Source: Corynebacterium sp. ACRPH (GTDB lineage: Bacteria; Actinomycetota; Actinomycetes; Mycobacteriales; Mycobacteriaceae). Taken from it: a stretch of 64,000 nt of DNA. The notes beneath the pieces were generated by a model. The model saw nothing but the letters and a program-made list of their open reading frames with translations, was not told where the DNA came from and did no database searches. Below, piece after piece: positions 1 to 14,400 of the stretch (its first letter is position 1; every line of letters starts with the position of its first letter). The stretch lies in NCBI RefSeq assembly GCF_022347285.1, contig NZ_JAKRND010000001.1, positions 157,089-221,088 of the forward strand, in the 5' to 3' direction. The position numbers were made by a program, and so were the translations under genes.

Positions 1-1707
1 CGCGCGTGCAGATCCGACGGGATCCCAGCGGATCAGTTGCTGAGCCGTCGGCAGGTTCGCTGCCCCGGCGAAGACCACCTTGCCGCCCTGGCTCCGTGGG
101 GCGACGAGGGCGGCGGCCTCCATCCAGTGCCGGAGCGCGGTCTCCGCGGCGCGGAGATCCTGCCTGCCCAGCAGGATCCACGGATCCACCAGGATCGCCG
201 CGCCGTACAGGCCGCCCTCCACGGTAGGTTCCGCCCCGGGTGTGGCCACGACGATACTTTTGCGCAGCCGGACGCTATCCACCACGTTCTTACCGCCGCT
301 GGCGATGATCGGCACCCCGGGGAATGCCCGCCCCAGCTCCTCCACCGTCCGGTCGTGGCCAATCACGGACAGTCGCACGCTGTGGTTGCCGCAGGCGGAA
401 CACGTAAACAGCCCGGCGGTCAGCCCGCACCAGCGGCAGCGCGGCGGGGCGGCCTCGGCGCTCGTGGGCAACTCCAAAGGCCCGATGCAGTGCCGGCAGC
501 GGGCGGGCGTGCGGCACTTCGCACACGCCAGCGCGGGCGCGTATCCCCGCCGTGGAACCTGCACCAACGCGGGCACGCCGTTATCCACGCACTCGCGTAG
601 CGCCTCGAAGCCCATGGAGGGAATGCGCGCCCCGGGCGCGTGAAGCTCCCGCTCCGTCGCACTATCGGTCTCCCCCATGCCGCGGATCCACGGCATGGCA
701 TCGTGCAGAACCTCCCGCGTAGGAAGCAGCGGATACACCAACCCGCTATCGACCCACTGCTGCACCTCGGCCGAGCGGTGCACCCCGGCGATCAACAGCC
801 CCGCCCCGGTGCGCTGGGCGTGCAACGCCAGCGCCTCCCGCGCGTGAATGTACGGGGCGCGAGGATCCACCAGGTTGTCGTCAGCCTCGCCTACCAGAAC
901 CATCAGTCGGGGCGCGACAACGGGCAGCAACGCCGCAGAGCGTGTGCCCACCACCACGCGCGCCTGGCCCGCGAGAACTGAGAGGTAGCGGCGGTAGCGC
1001 GCATTCGGCCCCACCTGTGCCGTTAGCTCCATCACCTGGGCGGGGTTCATGTGCTCCTTCAGCCCCGCCACCAGTCGATCCACCAGACGTTGGTTGGGAG
1101 TCACCACCAGTACGCTCCCCTGCGTATTCCAGGCCACGGCGGCGGTGATGGCCGCGATGAGGGTGGGGATGTCGCGGCCTGGGGGCGTCAATAAACAAGC
1201 GCGCGCAGCCTTGCCCTCGACGAGCGCGGACAGGTACGCCGCGCCGTGAGTGTAGGGCGCCAAAGCCTCCTCGGCGGCAGCGTAGGAATCGGTGGCGGCC
1301 TGCTCGACCGACTGGAGCTTGGCCCCGAGGTCCTCCCAGGCTGCGCCGTCGGCGAACAACCCAGCGTTCTCCGCCGAAGCGTGGCGGGATGGCACGACGG
1401 AACGCAAGATGTCCGAACGCACGCCCGCGTAGCGCTCGGCGAGCGTGTTCACGAGCTCCCACAGGGGCTTCGGCAACACTTCGATGGGACTGATCACGCG
1501 CTCCAGCTGGCGCAACTCGCCAGGGTGGTCGCTTCGGCGGCGGCGCTCGATGACGAACGCATCGACCAACCGGCCGGAGAAGCGAACGCGGACGCGCACA
1601 CCCGGCTGGGCATGCGCGTCCATGTCTGCAGGCACCGCGTAGTCGAAAAGCCGGTCGAGGTGTGGCACGCCGAGCATCGGCAGTACGCGGGCGACGGGCT
1701 GGTCCAC
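1..1707 (-). CDS. priA: PriA-like primosomal protein N', 3' end cut by left edge
   Basis: Replication-restart protein that helps reload the replisome at stalled forks. A single open frame runs from a GTG at 1707 through the left edge, giving 569 codons without a stop. It shows the N-terminal DNA-binding region (VDQPVARVLPMLGVPHLDRL), a GEADDN box where active helicases have a DEAH-type motif, and a Cys-rich zinc-binding stretch (CAKC, CRHC, CRWC, CSAC). Where active PriA has the Walker A GKT, this one reads LLTPPGRDIPTL, so it is probably helicase-dead, as is usual for actinobacterial PriA. It starts 31 bp beyond the metK stop on the same strand, so cotranscription is likely. Confidence 0.9.
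   Translation of the reverse strand, partial: MDQPVARVLPMLGVPHLDRLFDYAVPADMDAHAQPGVRVRVRFSGRLVDAFVIERRRRSDHPGELRQLERVISPIEVLPKPLWELVNTLAERYAGVRSDILRSVVPSRHASAENAGLFADGAAWEDLGAKLQSVEQAATDSYAAAEEALAPYTHGAAYLSALVEGKAARACLLTPPGRDIPTLIAAITAAVAWNTQGSVLVVTPNQRLVDRLVAGLKEHMNPAQVMELTAQVGPNARYRRYLSVLAGQARVVVGTRSAALLPVVAPRLMVLVGEADDNLVDPRAPYIHAREALALHAQRTGAGLLIAGVHRSAEVQQWVDSGLVYPLLPTREVLHDAMPWIRGMGETDSATERELHAPGARIPSMGFEALRECVDNGVPALVQVPRRGYAPALACAKCRTPARCRHCIGPLELPTSAEAAPPRCRWCGLTAGLFTCSACGNHSVRLSVIGHDRTVEELGRAFPGVPIIASGGKNVVDSVRLRKSIVVATPGAEPTVEGGLYGAAILVDPWILLGRQDLRAAETALRHWMEAAALVAPRSQGGKVVFAGAANLPTAQQLIRWDPVGSARA
1184..1196 (-). repeat. Dispersed T-tract/ATTGACGCC motif copy (in priA)
   Basis: Plus strand reads GGCGTCAATAAAC. 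Inside priA, in a frame giving Leu-Leu-Thr-Pro. One of about ten copies of the same DNA word in unrelated contexts. Confidence 0.55.
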
Positions 1708-1737
1708 TGTGCTTTAAACCTGCTTAACCTGCTTAAA

Positions 1738-2973
<1,236 letters not shown>

Positions 2974-3028
2974 GTGGATTTTCCTTTTATACGTTTGAAT
3001 TACTGAAGACTTTTAAGTCAATGGACAC

Positions 3029-3048
3029 ATACTAGACCAAGCTGTCTG
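3029..3048 (-). promoter_or_regulatory. metK promoter -10 with McbR-like operator
   Basis: On the minus strand TAGTAT (3029-3034) fits the corynebacterial TAnnnT -10 element and lies about 56 bp upstream of the metK GTG. On the plus strand TAGAC-CAAGCT-GTCTG (3033-3048) matches the C. glutamicum McbR operator TAGAC-N6-GTCTA in 9 of 10 conserved bases. The operator overlaps the -10 box, the geometry expected of a repressor site. McbR controls metK in C. glutamicum; its use here is inferred from this match. Confidence 0.7.
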
Positions 3049-3066
3049 TATTTGTCACGTAGCTGC

Positions 3067-4323
3067 CTAGAGAGTCTCGCACACGGCCTTCCAGATAGCG
3101 GCAGCGACCCCGGTCTTTGGCCCCTGCGGCACGTCGATGACCTCACCGTCCGGGCGCAGGATCCAGCCCGAGCTATCCGGCTGGCCGAAGACCTTGCCGT
3201 CGCCTACTGCGTTGCACATCAGCATGTCGCAGCCCTTTTTCTCGAGCTTCTTGCGGGCGAAGTCGAGCGGGGTGCTGTTTTCGTCGCCGGTTTCTGCCGC
3301 GAAGCCCACGATCTTTGTTGTGGACGCCACGTCTCCCCGCCTGCGCGCCTCAACCACGCCCGCGAGGATGTCCGGGTTCTCGGTCAGCTGGATGGTGGAC
3401 AGGTCGGCCTCCGAGCCTTTCTTCATCTTCGACCCCGCCATCTCTGCGGGACGGTAGTCGGCCACAGCCGCGGCCATGACCACGACGTCGGCGGTTGGCG
3501 CGTGCTCCATGACGGCCTGCTGCATCTCGCGGGCGGTCTTCACCCGCACCACCTCAGCGCCGATGGGAGTGGGCAGATTCTCGGTGACACCGGCCACCAG
3601 GGTGACCTCGGCGCCGCGCTGGGCGGCAACCTCCGCTAGCGCGTAGCCCTGGCGGCCGGAAGAGGCGTTGCCGAGGTAGCGAACGGGATCCAGGGGCTCG
3701 TGCGTACCACCGGCACTGATGACGACCTTCTTGCCCTCCAGGTCGCGGGTGAAGGCCTCGCGGTCTGCTAGGACGGTGAGCGCCAGCTCGCCAATCTGCT
3801 CCGGTTCCGGCAGGCGCCCCGCACCGGTATCCGTACCCGTCAACCGCCCGTGGGCGGGGTCCAGCACCGTTAGGCCGTGACGGCGCAGCGTGGCGACGTT
3901 GTCCACGGTCGCCGGGTTCAGCCACATCTCGGTGTGCATCGCGGGTGCCAGCACCACGGGGCACGTGGCGACCAGGCAGCTGGCGGTCAGCAGGTCATCA
4001 GCGCGACCATGGGCGATCCGCGCCATCAGGTCCGCGGTGGCCGGAGCCACGACGATCAGGTCAGCCTCCTGCCCCAGGCGGACGTGTTGCACCTCGTCCA
4101 CGGCGTCAAAAACATCGGTGGCCACCGGCTGGCCCGAGAGAGCCTCGAAGGTGGCGGCACCCACGAAGTTCAGTGCAGAGCGAGTGGGAATCACCCGCAC
4201 CTGGTGGCCGCGCTCGGTGAAGTAGCGGACCAGATGAGCGGCCTTATACGCAGCAATGCCGCCCCCTACGCCGATGACGACGCGGAGCGGCTTGGTGTTC
4301 AATTCAGCTGATGCAACGTTCAC
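3067..4323 (-). CDS. coaBC: Bifunctional phosphopantothenoylcysteine decarboxylase / phosphopantothenate-cysteine ligase
   Basis: Two consecutive steps of coenzyme A synthesis on one 418-residue polypeptide. The N-terminal CoaC flavoprotein half has IGVGGGIAAYKA, an active-site His in VQHVRLG, APATADLMARIAHG and the substrate-recognition PAMHTEMW. The C-terminal CoaB half shows SAGGTHEPLDPVRYLGNASS, AAAVADYRP and KMKK. It starts with GTG; no strong ribosome-binding site is seen, so the start could lie a few codons downstream. It follows rpoZ by 20 bp and lies in the usual actinobacterial mihF-gmk-rpoZ-coaBC series, before metK, which has its own promoter. Confidence 0.96.
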   Translation of the reverse strand: MNVASAELNTKPLRVVIGVGGGIAAYKAAHLVRYFTERGHQVRVIPTRSALNFVGAATFEALSGQPVATDVFDAVDEVQHVRLGQEADLIVVAPATADLMARIAHGRADDLLTASCLVATCPVVLAPAMHTEMWLNPATVDNVATLRRHGLTVLDPAHGRLTGTDTGAGRLPEPEQIGELALTVLADREAFTRDLEGKKVVISAGGTHEPLDPVRYLGNASSGRQGYALAEVAAQRGAEVTLVAGVTENLPTPIGAEVVRVKTAREMQQAVMEHAPTADVVVMAAAVADYRPAEMAGSKMKKGSEADLSTIQLTENPDILAGVVEARRRGDVASTTKIVGFAAETGDENSTPLDFARKKLEKKGCDMLMCNAVGDGKVFGQPDSSGWILRPDGEVIDVPQGPKTGVAAAIWKAVCETL

Positions 4324-4343
4324 AACGAATCAGCCTAGCTGGT

Positions 4344-4634
4344 TTAACCCTCGGTGTGTTCCAACAGATCCCGGTTAATCTCGCGCAGGGCGATGGACAG
4401 CGGCTTCTCGTGAACATCCGGGGTCACCAGAGGTCCGACGAACTCGAAGACGCCCTCGTCGACCGTCTGGAAGTAGTCGTTGATCTGACGTGCGCGCTTA
4501 GCGGCGAAGATGACCAAGGCGTACTTGGAGGAGACCTTCGTCAGCAGCTCGTCGATCGGTGGATTGGTGATGCCTACAGGAGGATCGAACACGCTATCGT
4601 TCGCATTCACGTCCTGGTTTTCCACGGTATTCAC
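4344..4634 (-). CDS. rpoZ: RNA polymerase omega subunit
   Basis: Small accessory subunit that helps assemble and stabilise RNA polymerase around beta-prime. The 96-residue protein carries the omega signature [20 protein letters not shown] followed by [12 protein letters not shown], and ends in an acidic tail. The GTG at 4634 overlaps its own AAAAGG. A second GTG three codons in (4625) has better spacing and may be the real start. It sits between gmk and coaBC, the standard order. The 105 bp between gmk and rpoZ hold no evident gene. Confidence 0.93.
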   Translation of the reverse strand: MNTVENQDVNANDSVFDPPVGITNPPIDELLTKVSSKYALVIFAAKRARQINDYFQTVDEGVFEFVGPLVTPDVHEKPLSIALREINRDLLEHTEG

Positions 4635-4739
4635 CTTTTCTTTGGTGGGTTGTTTGATTATTTATTTAGTTCTTCAAAGCGCGGGACTGGAGTGTGCGTC
4701 ACTGGAGCTTATGGGCTGTATTGTTCCCTCTGCGGCCAG

Positions 4740-5306
4740 CTAGCGAAGGATCTCGCTGATGGCTGCCACAGCCTGATCCACGTCGTCGTTCACAACCACG
4801 TGATCAAACTCGGACTGCGAGGCCATCTCGACCTTCGCGGTCTGCAGGCGGCGCTCTATGACGTCCTGCGTCTCGGTTCCGCGACCGGTCAGACGGTCAA
4901 CCAGTACCTCCCACGACGGCGGAGCCAGGAAGACGGTCTGCACCTGGGGCAGCATCTTCTTGACGTTGCGCGCGCCCTCGAGGTCTACCTCGACGAGTAC
5001 CGGACGGGATTCAGCCAGCGCCTTTTCGATGGGTTCGCGCGGCGTGCCGGAAAGCTGTAGGCCTCCGTGGATCTCCGCCCATTCGAGCATCTTGTCTGCC
5101 GCAATGTTCTGTTCGAACTGTTCGCGGGTGACGTAGATGTAGTCCTCGCCATCGACTTCGCCAGGTCGCGGGCCGCGGGTCGTCATGGACACACTGAAAA
5201 ACAGGTCCGGAACGTCGGTGCGCAGGCGCCGCACAACAGTGGACTTACCCACCGCAGAAGGGCCCGCCAGTACGACGATCCGTCCGCTATTCAGGTCCTG
5301 ACTCAA
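4740..5306 (-). CDS. gmk: Guanylate kinase
   Basis: Phosphorylates GMP to GDP in purine nucleotide metabolism. The 188-residue protein has the P-loop [11 protein letters not shown] (about residues 15-25), the GMP-binding [20 protein letters not shown], and the lid region. It appears to start with a rare TTG at 5304-5306, two bases after the mihF stop. GAGGAA, formed by the last mihF codons, is the ribosome-binding site at proper distance, so translation is probably coupled to mihF. Confidence 0.95.
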   Translation of the reverse strand: MSQDLNSGRIVVLAGPSAVGKSTVVRRLRTDVPDLFFSVSMTTRGPRPGEVDGEDYIYVTREQFEQNIAADKMLEWAEIHGGLQLSGTPREPIEKALAESRPVLVEVDLEGARNVKKMLPQVQTVFLAPPSWEVLVDRLTGRGTETQDVIERRLQTAKVEMASQSEFDHVVVNDDVDQAVAAISEILR

Positions 5307-5308
5307 GA

Positions 5309-5629
5309 CTATTCCTCGAAACCGAAGTGCTCCAGCAGCGCACGGCGCTGACGGTCACCCAGGCCGCGGATGCGACGGGTCTCGGCGATCTCAAGCTGCT
5401 CCATGATCTCCTTGGCCTTCACCTTGCCAACCTTCGGCAGGGAAACCAGCAGGGCGGAAACCTTCATCTTGCCCAGGGTCTCGTCGGTCTCGGCGTCCTT
5501 CAGGACCTGCTTCAGGTCGGTGCCGCCACGCTTCAGCTTCTCGCGCAATTCTGCGCGTGCCTTGCGTGCCTCGGCTGCCTTCTTCAGCGCTGCTGCGCGC
5601 TGCTCATCGGTCAACTGGGGAAGTGCCAC
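5309..5629 (-). CDS. mihF: Actinobacterial integration host factor (nucleoid-associated protein)
   Basis: Actinobacteria-specific nucleoid protein, unrelated in fold to HU/IHF, which binds and bends DNA and is essential in mycobacteria. The 106-residue protein has a basic N-terminal helix rich in Ala/Lys/Arg and the conserved helix-two-turn-helix block [17 protein letters not shown] with [19 protein letters not shown] at the C terminus. The GTG start at 5629 follows CGGAGG. It heads the mihF-gmk-rpoZ-coaBC series with a good promoter about 95 nt upstream. Confidence 0.95.
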   Translation of the reverse strand: MALPQLTDEQRAAALKKAAEARKARAELREKLKRGGTDLKQVLKDAETDETLGKMKVSALLVSLPKVGKVKAKEIMEQLEIAETRRIRGLGDRQRRALLEHFGFEE

Positions 5630-5730
5630 GGGTGCCTCCGTTAAATTTTTCTCGTCTTAAAGGATGGAAAGTTTTTCTGGTCTATAACCAGCATGCTGTA
5701 GAGCCCAAACGGTATTCCAAGCAACGCTGG

Positions 5731-5760
5731 ATATTAAATCCTCTCGGTGGAAAATGCCAA
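5731..5760 (-). promoter_or_regulatory. mihF promoter
   Basis: On the minus strand TTGGCA (5755-5760) and TAATAT (5731-5736) are separated by 18 bp, the best -35/-10 pair in this gap. Transcription would begin near 5724 and leave a leader of about 95 nt before the mihF GTG. The inverted repeat CTCGGTG (5743-5749) / CACCGAG (5768-5774) brackets the -35 box and could be an operator. Confidence 0.6.
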
Positions 5761-5923
5761 GCTGACACACCGAGATTCATTTTTCGGACTCATGTTCTCG
5801 ACTACTGTACACGCTTCACCCGAACCGCCTATATGTGCAGGCGGGGCGCTACGCGAGCAGCTTTCAAACAATGTGTATCAGTGTAACACCTGAATCCATG
5901 AAGAACAGCAAAAGCCCCTGCTA

Positions 5924-5941
5924 ATGGCCGATTATGGCCAT
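5924..5941 (-). terminator. Possible weak terminator after pyrF
   Basis: Six-base-pair inverted repeat ATGGCC/GGCCAT with a 6-nt loop, 29 bp after the pyrF stop. A short T run (CTTTTGC) follows about 13 nt later on the minus strand. The stem is short and the T run distant, so this is weak. Confidence 0.3.
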
Positions 5942-5969
5942 CAGAACAACGGGACCGAAAGCCACAGCT

Positions 5970-6820
5970 CTAGAGCCGTAGCGTTGCCGCCTGCTCGGCC
6001 ACGGCGTTGCGCAGATCCGCAACCTCAGGCCCTGCGCGCAGTACGCCGCGGGAAACGTTGGGCGATACTAGTGACGCCGTCTGGTCTCCCCCGGCGATAC
6101 GTCGCACATCGTCCATGGTGCCTCCCTGGGCGCCGACTCCCGGCATCAGAACCATGCCGCCCACCTCGTCCAAGCGCGGCGGCTCCGCCAGAGTCGCGCC
6201 TACGACTACGCCGAGGTTGCCAGCCCCAGGATGCTGGGAGTTTTCCGCGGCCACGCGGTCCACAATGTACTGGGCCAAGTTCGTGTCTGTGTCGTCGAAG
6301 TAGGAGCGTTGCAGACCCCGCGCCTCCGGGTTAGATGTGGCGGCCAGGACGATCACTCCCCTGCCGTGCTGCTCACCCAAGTCGATAACGGGGCGCAGGG
6401 AGTCGAAGCCCAACCACGGGGATACGGTCACAGCGTCGCTGCACAGCGGGGAATCCGGATCCAACCACGCCCGTGCGTACCCGGCCATGGTCGAGCCAAT
6501 GTCGCCCCGTTTGGCGTCGGCAATAACCAACACCCCGGCCTTCCGCAGCTCCGCGATCGATCGCTCCAGCACGGCCAACCCGGCCGAGCCGAACTGCTCG
6601 TAGAAGGCCACCTGGGGCTTGACCACACAGGCGACGTCCGCGAAGGCCTCCACGCAGGTCTTGCTGAAGGCCTCCAGTCCGGCCACGTCGGCCTTTAAGC
6701 CCCAGTCCTCCAGGATGCCCACGTGCGGATCCATGCCCACACAGAGCTGCCCGAACTCCTGGGAACGCTCCAGGAAGCGCTCGCCGAAGGTTGGGCGGCC
6801 TACCGAACTCGCACTCGCGG

Positions 6821-6824
<4 letters not shown>
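5970..6824 (-). CDS. pyrF: Orotidine 5'-phosphate decarboxylase
   Basis: Last step of UMP synthesis, OMP to UMP. The 284-residue protein is of the long, type 2 (mycobacterial-like) class. It carries the catalytic signature [17 protein letters not shown] (DxKxxD) and the phosphate-binding PGVGAQGG near the C terminus. The GTG at 6824 is chosen because it overlaps the carB TGA (GTGA) and lies 10 nt after AGGAGG. A frame extending 34 codons further upstream lies inside carB and is not credible. Last gene of the pyr operon. Confidence 0.95.
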
Positions 6825-10186
<3,362 letters not shown>

Positions 10187-10251
10187 TGGTTTTCCCTTTA
10201 ATTCGGTGTTACTAGCTGTTGCTGGCTGTTGCTTAACTTGGCTCTGTTGCG

Positions 10252-11388
10252 TTAGCTGTTCTTCTCGAGGTTCGCGAAGAACTTATCGAAAAGCGGGTTT
10301 GCGTCGTGCGGGCCGGCTGCAGATTCTGGGTGGTATTGGACGGAGAATGCGCTGCCGTCCAGCAGTGCCACGCCCTCGACGACGTCGTCGTTCAGGCAGG
10401 TGTGCGTCACCTGCGCCTCGCCGAACGGGGTGTCGAACTTCTCCAGCGCCTTGCCCTTCAGGGCGAAGCCGTGGTTCTGCGCGGTGATGTCGATCCGGCC
10501 GGTCTGGTGATCTAGCACCGGCACGTTGGTACCACGGTGGCCGAACTTCAGCTTGTAGGTCTCCATGCCCAGAGCGCGGCCGAGCAGCTGGTTGCCGAAG
10601 CAGATGCCGAAGAAAGGAATCTTGGCCGCCAGGATCTTCTTCAGCTCCTCCACCGTCGCGTCGGCCGTCGCTGGGTCGCCCGGGCCGTTGGAGATGAACA
10701 CGCCCGTGGCGTTGTACTCGGCCATCAGCTTCTGCACCTCTTCGAAGCTGGTGTTGGAGGGCACGACCACGCTGCGTACGCCGCGCTTGGAGAACTCCCG
10801 CGGGGTGTTCGTCTTAATGCCCATGTCGTAGGCAATGACGGTGTACTTGGTCTCCCCCTCCGGTTCCACCACGTACAGCTCGTCTGTGCTGACGTCCGCC
10901 GACAGGTCCGCACCCGCCATGGACGGCTGAGCCTGCACCTGGCTGAGCATGTCCTCGTCGGAGGTGAGGGCGTCACCGCTAAAGATTCCCGCGGCGACGG
11001 AGCCCTTGTCGCGCAGGTGGCGCACGATGGCGCGGGTGTCGACGTTCTGGATGCCGATAATGCCCTGGGTCTCCATCTCGTCAGTCAGGCTGCGGTCGGC
11101 GCGCCAGTTGCTCACGGAGCGGGACAGGTCGCGGATAACCAGGCCGGCGACCCAGATCTTGTCGCCGCGGGACTCGGAATCCTCGTCGTTCCAGCCCGTG
11201 TTGCCGATCTGCGGGGCGGTCGCCACCACGATCTGACGGTGGTAGGAGGGGTCGGTCATGGTCTCCTGGTAGCCGGTCATTGCGGTGGTGAATACTGCCT
11301 CGCCCAGGGTGCGGCCCGTCGCGCCGAATGCGCGGCCGCGGAAGATCTTCCCGTCGGCGAGAACCAGTGCTGCTGGCGTGTAGCTCAT
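10252..11388 (-). CDS. carA: Carbamoyl-phosphate synthase small subunit (glutaminase)
   Basis: Releases ammonia from glutamine and channels it to CarB. The 378-residue protein has the N-terminal CPSase small domain ([19 protein letters not shown]) and a C-terminal class I glutamine amidotransferase domain with the nucleophile in [16 protein letters not shown] and the His/Glu pair in [12 protein letters not shown]. The ATG follows AAAGGAAAC. The 69-bp gap to pyrC contains a copy of the dispersed T-tract/TTGACGCC motif. Confidence 0.97.
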   Translation of the reverse strand: MSYTPAALVLADGKIFRGRAFGATGRTLGEAVFTTAMTGYQETMTDPSYHRQIVVATAPQIGNTGWNDEDSESRGDKIWVAGLVIRDLSRSVSNWRADRSLTDEMETQGIIGIQNVDTRAIVRHLRDKGSVAAGIFSGDALTSDEDMLSQVQAQPSMAGADLSADVSTDELYVVEPEGETKYTVIAYDMGIKTNTPREFSKRGVRSVVVPSNTSFEEVQKLMAEYNATGVFISNGPGDPATADATVEELKKILAAKIPFFGICFGNQLLGRALGMETYKLKFGHRGTNVPVLDHQTGRIDITAQNHGFALKGKALEKFDTPFGEAQVTHTCLNDDVVEGVALLDGSAFSVQYHPESAAGPHDANPLFDKFFANLEKNS

Positions 11389-11429
11389 TGTGCTTGTTTC
11401 CTTTAACTCTTAGCTGTTGTGTTTGGTTC

Positions 11430-11444
11430 TTTTTTATTGACGCC
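11430..11444 (+). repeat. Dispersed motif copy (carA-pyrC gap)
   Basis: TTTTTTATTGACGCC in the gap between carA and pyrC, the cleanest non-coding copy. Confidence 0.65.
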
Positions 11445-11457
11445 CACTCGTGGGTAC

Positions 11458-12858
11458 TTAGTTCACCGCTGAGCCGTTCTTGCAGGTCACCTTGCCTCGC
11501 AACAGCGTGGTTGTCACCTTGACCGGCATTTCCATTCCCTCGTACGGAGTGTTGCTGGCCTTGGAGGCCATGTCCTTTCCGTGCGCCGTCCACTTCTGGT
11601 TCACATCCACCGCGCACAGGTTCGCCGGCTCTCCTACCGCGATCGGGCGGCCGTGGCCGGGCAGCTTGGTGATCTCCGCCGGGCGCTCGGACATCACCTT
11701 GGCGATGAAGCGCCAATCCTCGTCGCCGTCGATGACGAAGATCTTGGCGATCAGCGCCAGTGAGGTCTCGATACCCAGCATGCCGGGGCGAGCATGGTCG
11801 AACTCGCAGCACTTGTCCTCGGAGCCGTGCGGGGCGTGATCGGTGGCCACGCAGTCGACGGTGCCGTCGATCAGGGCGGCGCGCAGGGCCTCCACGTCGC
11901 GTTGCTCGCGCAGCGGCGGGTTCACGCGGTTCACCCCGTTGTAGGTCTCCAGCCGCGCGTCGGTGAGCAGCAGGTGGTGTGGCGTAACCTCCGCGGAAAG
12001 AGGAATGTCCTGGGACTTCGCCCAGCGCAGCAGCTCCACGGTGCCTTCCGTGGAGGCGTGGCAGATATGCAGGCGGCCGCCATAGTCGCGGGCCATGATG
12101 GCATCGCGGGCGACGATGGATTCCTCGGCCACGCGCGGCCAGCCACCCAGGCCCAGGCGGGCGGCGGTCTCGCCCTCGTGGGCCACGGCGCCCTCAGTCA
12201 GGCGGGGCTCCTCGCAGTGCTGGGCCAGTAGCACGTCCATACCCTTGGAGTATTCGATGGCGCGGCGCATAAGGCGGGGGTCGTCGACACACTTGCCGTC
12301 GTCGGAGAACATGCGCACCTTCGCGTCGGAATCGGCCATCATGCCGAGTTCCGTGAGCTCCTTGCCCTCCAGCCCCTTGGAGATCGAGCCGACCGGGTGC
12401 ACGTCGCACAGGTTCGTGTTCTGGCCCTTGAACCACACCATCTCCGCGATGGCGGGGTTGTCCGTGACCGGTGCCGTGTTCGCCATGGTGAACACGGCCG
12501 TGAAGCCGCCCTGGGCGGCGGCCGCGGAGCCGGTGGCAATGGTCTCGGTATCCTCGCGACCCGGCTCGCGCAGGTGAACGTGCATGTCTACCAGGCCAGG
12601 AAGCAGCACCTGGCCGTCCAGGTCCAGCACCTCCACGCCCTGCGGTGCAGAGCTAGCCAGGTCCGCGCCGATCTCGGCGATCACGCCGTCCTGGATCAGC
12701 ACGTCCTGCTTCTCCCCCTCGCCGTAGAGCAAAACGCCACGCAGCAGCACTGCGTTCTCGGCGCCGGTGGGGTGGCCCGCCAGCTCGCCGGTGGCCGGGT
12801 ACTCGGGGGTCATCGTCAAAGCTCCTTCATCGAAAGTCTTCTTATCCGTCTGTGCCAT
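11458..12858 (-). CDS. pyrC: Dihydroorotase
   Basis: Cyclises carbamoyl-aspartate to dihydroorotate, third step of UMP synthesis. It is a class I amidohydrolase with the metal-binding [19 protein letters not shown], His ligands in LAQHCEEP and LHICHAST, and the catalytic Asp in [13 protein letters not shown]. The outer ATG (12858) lies 4 bp after the pyrB stop with GAGGG upstream. An internal ATG 15 codons later (12813) has a stronger AAGGAG eight bases away and may be the true start (451 residues). Conserved sequence begins only after both. Operon pyrRBC-carAB-pyrF. Confidence 0.95.
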   Translation of the reverse strand: MAQTDKKTFDEGALTMTPEYPATGELAGHPTGAENAVLLRGVLLYGEGEKQDVLIQDGVIAEIGADLASSAPQGVEVLDLDGQVLLPGLVDMHVHLREPGREDTETIATGSAAAAQGGFTAVFTMANTAPVTDNPAIAEMVWFKGQNTNLCDVHPVGSISKGLEGKELTELGMMADSDAKVRMFSDDGKCVDDPRLMRRAIEYSKGMDVLLAQHCEEPRLTEGAVAHEGETAARLGLGGWPRVAEESIVARDAIMARDYGGRLHICHASTEGTVELLRWAKSQDIPLSAEVTPHHLLLTDARLETYNGVNRVNPPLREQRDVEALRAALIDGTVDCVATDHAPHGSEDKCCEFDHARPGMLGIETSLALIAKIFVIDGDEDWRFIAKVMSERPAEITKLPGHGRPIAVGEPANLCAVDVNQKWTAHGKDMASKASNTPYEGMEMPVKVTTTLLRGKVTCKNGSAVN

Positions 12859-12864
12859 GTGCGC

Positions 12865-13800
12865 CTAGCCCTCTTCTCCAACTAGCAGGGTGAACAGCAC
12901 CGCCATGCGCACGTGCACGCCCGCGGTAACCTGGTTCAGCACCACGGTCTGCGGGGCATCGGCAACGTCGTAGTTGATCTCCATGCCGCGCAGCATCGGC
13001 CCCGGGTGCATGATGATCGCGCCCTCCTGCATACGCTCCGTGCGGGCCTGGGAAAGGCCGTAGCGAGTGGCGTACTCGCGGTGCGAGGGGAAGAAACCGC
13101 CGTGCATGCGCTCGGCCTGCACACGCAGCATCATCACCACGTCCGCGTCGGCGATCTCGCTGTCGAAGTCGTAGCTCACGCGCACGCTGTCCGGTTCCGC
13201 ACCCCAGTGCTCAATACCCAGCGGCACCAGCGTCGGGGGTGCCACGAACACCACCTCCGCTCCGAGGGCTGTGAGCAGCTGCGCATTCGAGCGAGCCACG
13301 CGGGAGTGCAGGATATCCCCGACAATCACTACCTTCGTGCCGCTAATCTCCCCGATGCGGTTGCGCATCGTGGTGGCGTCCAAAAGAGCCTGGGTGGGGT
13401 GCTGGTTGGAACCGTCACCTGCGTTGATGATGGCCGTATCGTCCAACCAACCGGCTACCTGCCGAGCCGCGCCGGAAGACGGGTGGCGCATGATGATCGC
13501 GTCGGCACCCACGGCCTTCAGGGTCAGCGCGGTATCGCGCAGGGACTCGCCCTTCTTCACCGACGAGCTGGAGGCGGAGATGTTGATGACGTCCGCGCTC
13601 ATCCACTTGCCCGCGGTCTCGAAAGAAGATCGGGTGCGGGTGGAATTCTCGTAGAACAGGGTGAAGATTGTGCGCCCGCGCAGCGTAGGCAGCTTCTTCA
13701 TCTCGCGGCCCTCGAGGGCCGCGGCGAAGCGGTCGGCCTCGTCCATCAGGCCTAAGATCTCAGACTTGTTCAGATCGGCAATGCTAATCAGGTGCCTCAT
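12865..13800 (-). CDS. pyrB: Aspartate carbamoyltransferase catalytic subunit
   Basis: Joins carbamoyl phosphate and aspartate, committing step of pyrimidine synthesis. The 311-residue protein has the carbamoyl-phosphate loop [22 protein letters not shown], the [14 protein letters not shown] segment and [11 protein letters not shown]. No regulatory-chain gene (pyrI) is nearby, as expected in this group, so control probably lies with PyrR at the RNA level. It starts 3 bp after the pyrR stop. Confidence 0.97.
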   Translation of the reverse strand: MRHLISIADLNKSEILGLMDEADRFAAALEGREMKKLPTLRGRTIFTLFYENSTRTRSSFETAGKWMSADVINISASSSSVKKGESLRDTALTLKAVGADAIIMRHPSSGAARQVAGWLDDTAIINAGDGSNQHPTQALLDATTMRNRIGEISGTKVVIVGDILHSRVARSNAQLLTALGAEVVFVAPPTLVPLGIEHWGAEPDSVRVSYDFDSEIADADVVMMLRVQAERMHGGFFPSHREYATRYGLSQARTERMQEGAIIMHPGPMLRGMEINYDVADAPQTVVLNQVTAGVHVRMAVLFTLLVGEEG

Positions 13801-13803
13801 GGC

Positions 13804-14391
13804 TTAGTTGCTTCCTTCCCCAGTGCCTGGCCTGCGGGTCAACACCACGTTGTCTACCCCGTCCAGCTCCGCGAGGTTCACCGTCACGTCCTCGTCCGCG
13901 GCGGTCGGAATGTTCTTGCCCACGTAGTCCGCGCGGATCGGCAGCTTGCGGTGACCGCGGTCGATCAGCACCGCCACCTGGACGGAATACGGCCGACCGA
14001 TGTCCGTGAGTGCATCGAGTGCGGCACGGATGGAACGGCCACTGTAGAGGACGTCGTCGACCAGGACGACGATGGCGTCATCAATCCCCTCCGCGGGAAC
14101 CTTGGTGGGTTTCAGCGCGCGGTGGGTGGTGTTGCGCAGGTCGTCGCGGTACAGGGTGATGTCCAGGGAACCCTGGAACACCTCTACCCCCGTGAAGTGC
14201 TGAATCTTCTCGGCCAGGCGGGCCGCAAGCGGCACTCCCCCCGATGGAATGCCGAGTAGAACTACGCGCCGGGAGTCTTCCCCATCCAGCGCCGTCTTTT
14301 CAATAATCTGGTGCGCGATGCGCGCGACAGTACGGGAAACCTGATCCGCGTCGAGTAGGGTGACGCCAGCTTCCCCAGCCGTCGAGTTCAT
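13804..14391 (-). CDS. pyrR: PyrR, pyrimidine operon regulator / uracil phosphoribosyltransferase
   Basis: RNA-binding regulator that represses the pyr genes when UMP/UTP is high, with secondary uracil phosphoribosyltransferase activity. The 195-residue protein carries the PRPP-binding motif [19 protein letters not shown] and the basic surface segment [12 protein letters not shown] used for RNA contact in the family. The ATG is preceded by AAAGGAGG, which sits just after a PyrR-box-like hairpin, so autoregulation of the whole operon by blocking translation initiation is the natural reading. Confidence 0.95.
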   Translation of the reverse strand: MNSTAGEAGVTLLDADQVSRTVARIAHQIIEKTALDGEDSRRVVLLGIPSGGVPLAARLAEKIQHFTGVEVFQGSLDITLYRDDLRNTTHRALKPTKVPAEGIDDAIVVLVDDVLYSGRSIRAALDALTDIGRPYSVQVAVLIDRGHRKLPIRADYVGKNIPTAADEDVTVNLAELDGVDNVVLTRRPGTGEGSN

Positions 14392-14400
14392 CGTGACCTC

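Larger units (their letters stand above)
5630..5969. other. 340-bp intergenic region between pyrF and mihF
   Basis: No convincing gene is seen. It holds the mihF promoter, a 5-bp-stem hairpin CTGGT-CTATA-ACCAG (5677-5691) in the mihF leader, a CTCGGTG/CACCGAG inverted repeat around the promoter, a CCGCCT...AGGCGG repeat near 5825-5845, and a small hairpin after pyrF. It is clearly richer in A+T than the flanking genes. Confidence 0.6.

Noticed and set aside
4626..4739. Possible small gene between rpoZ and gmk
   Set aside because: Short frames only, no ribosome-binding site, no family match; treated as spacer.
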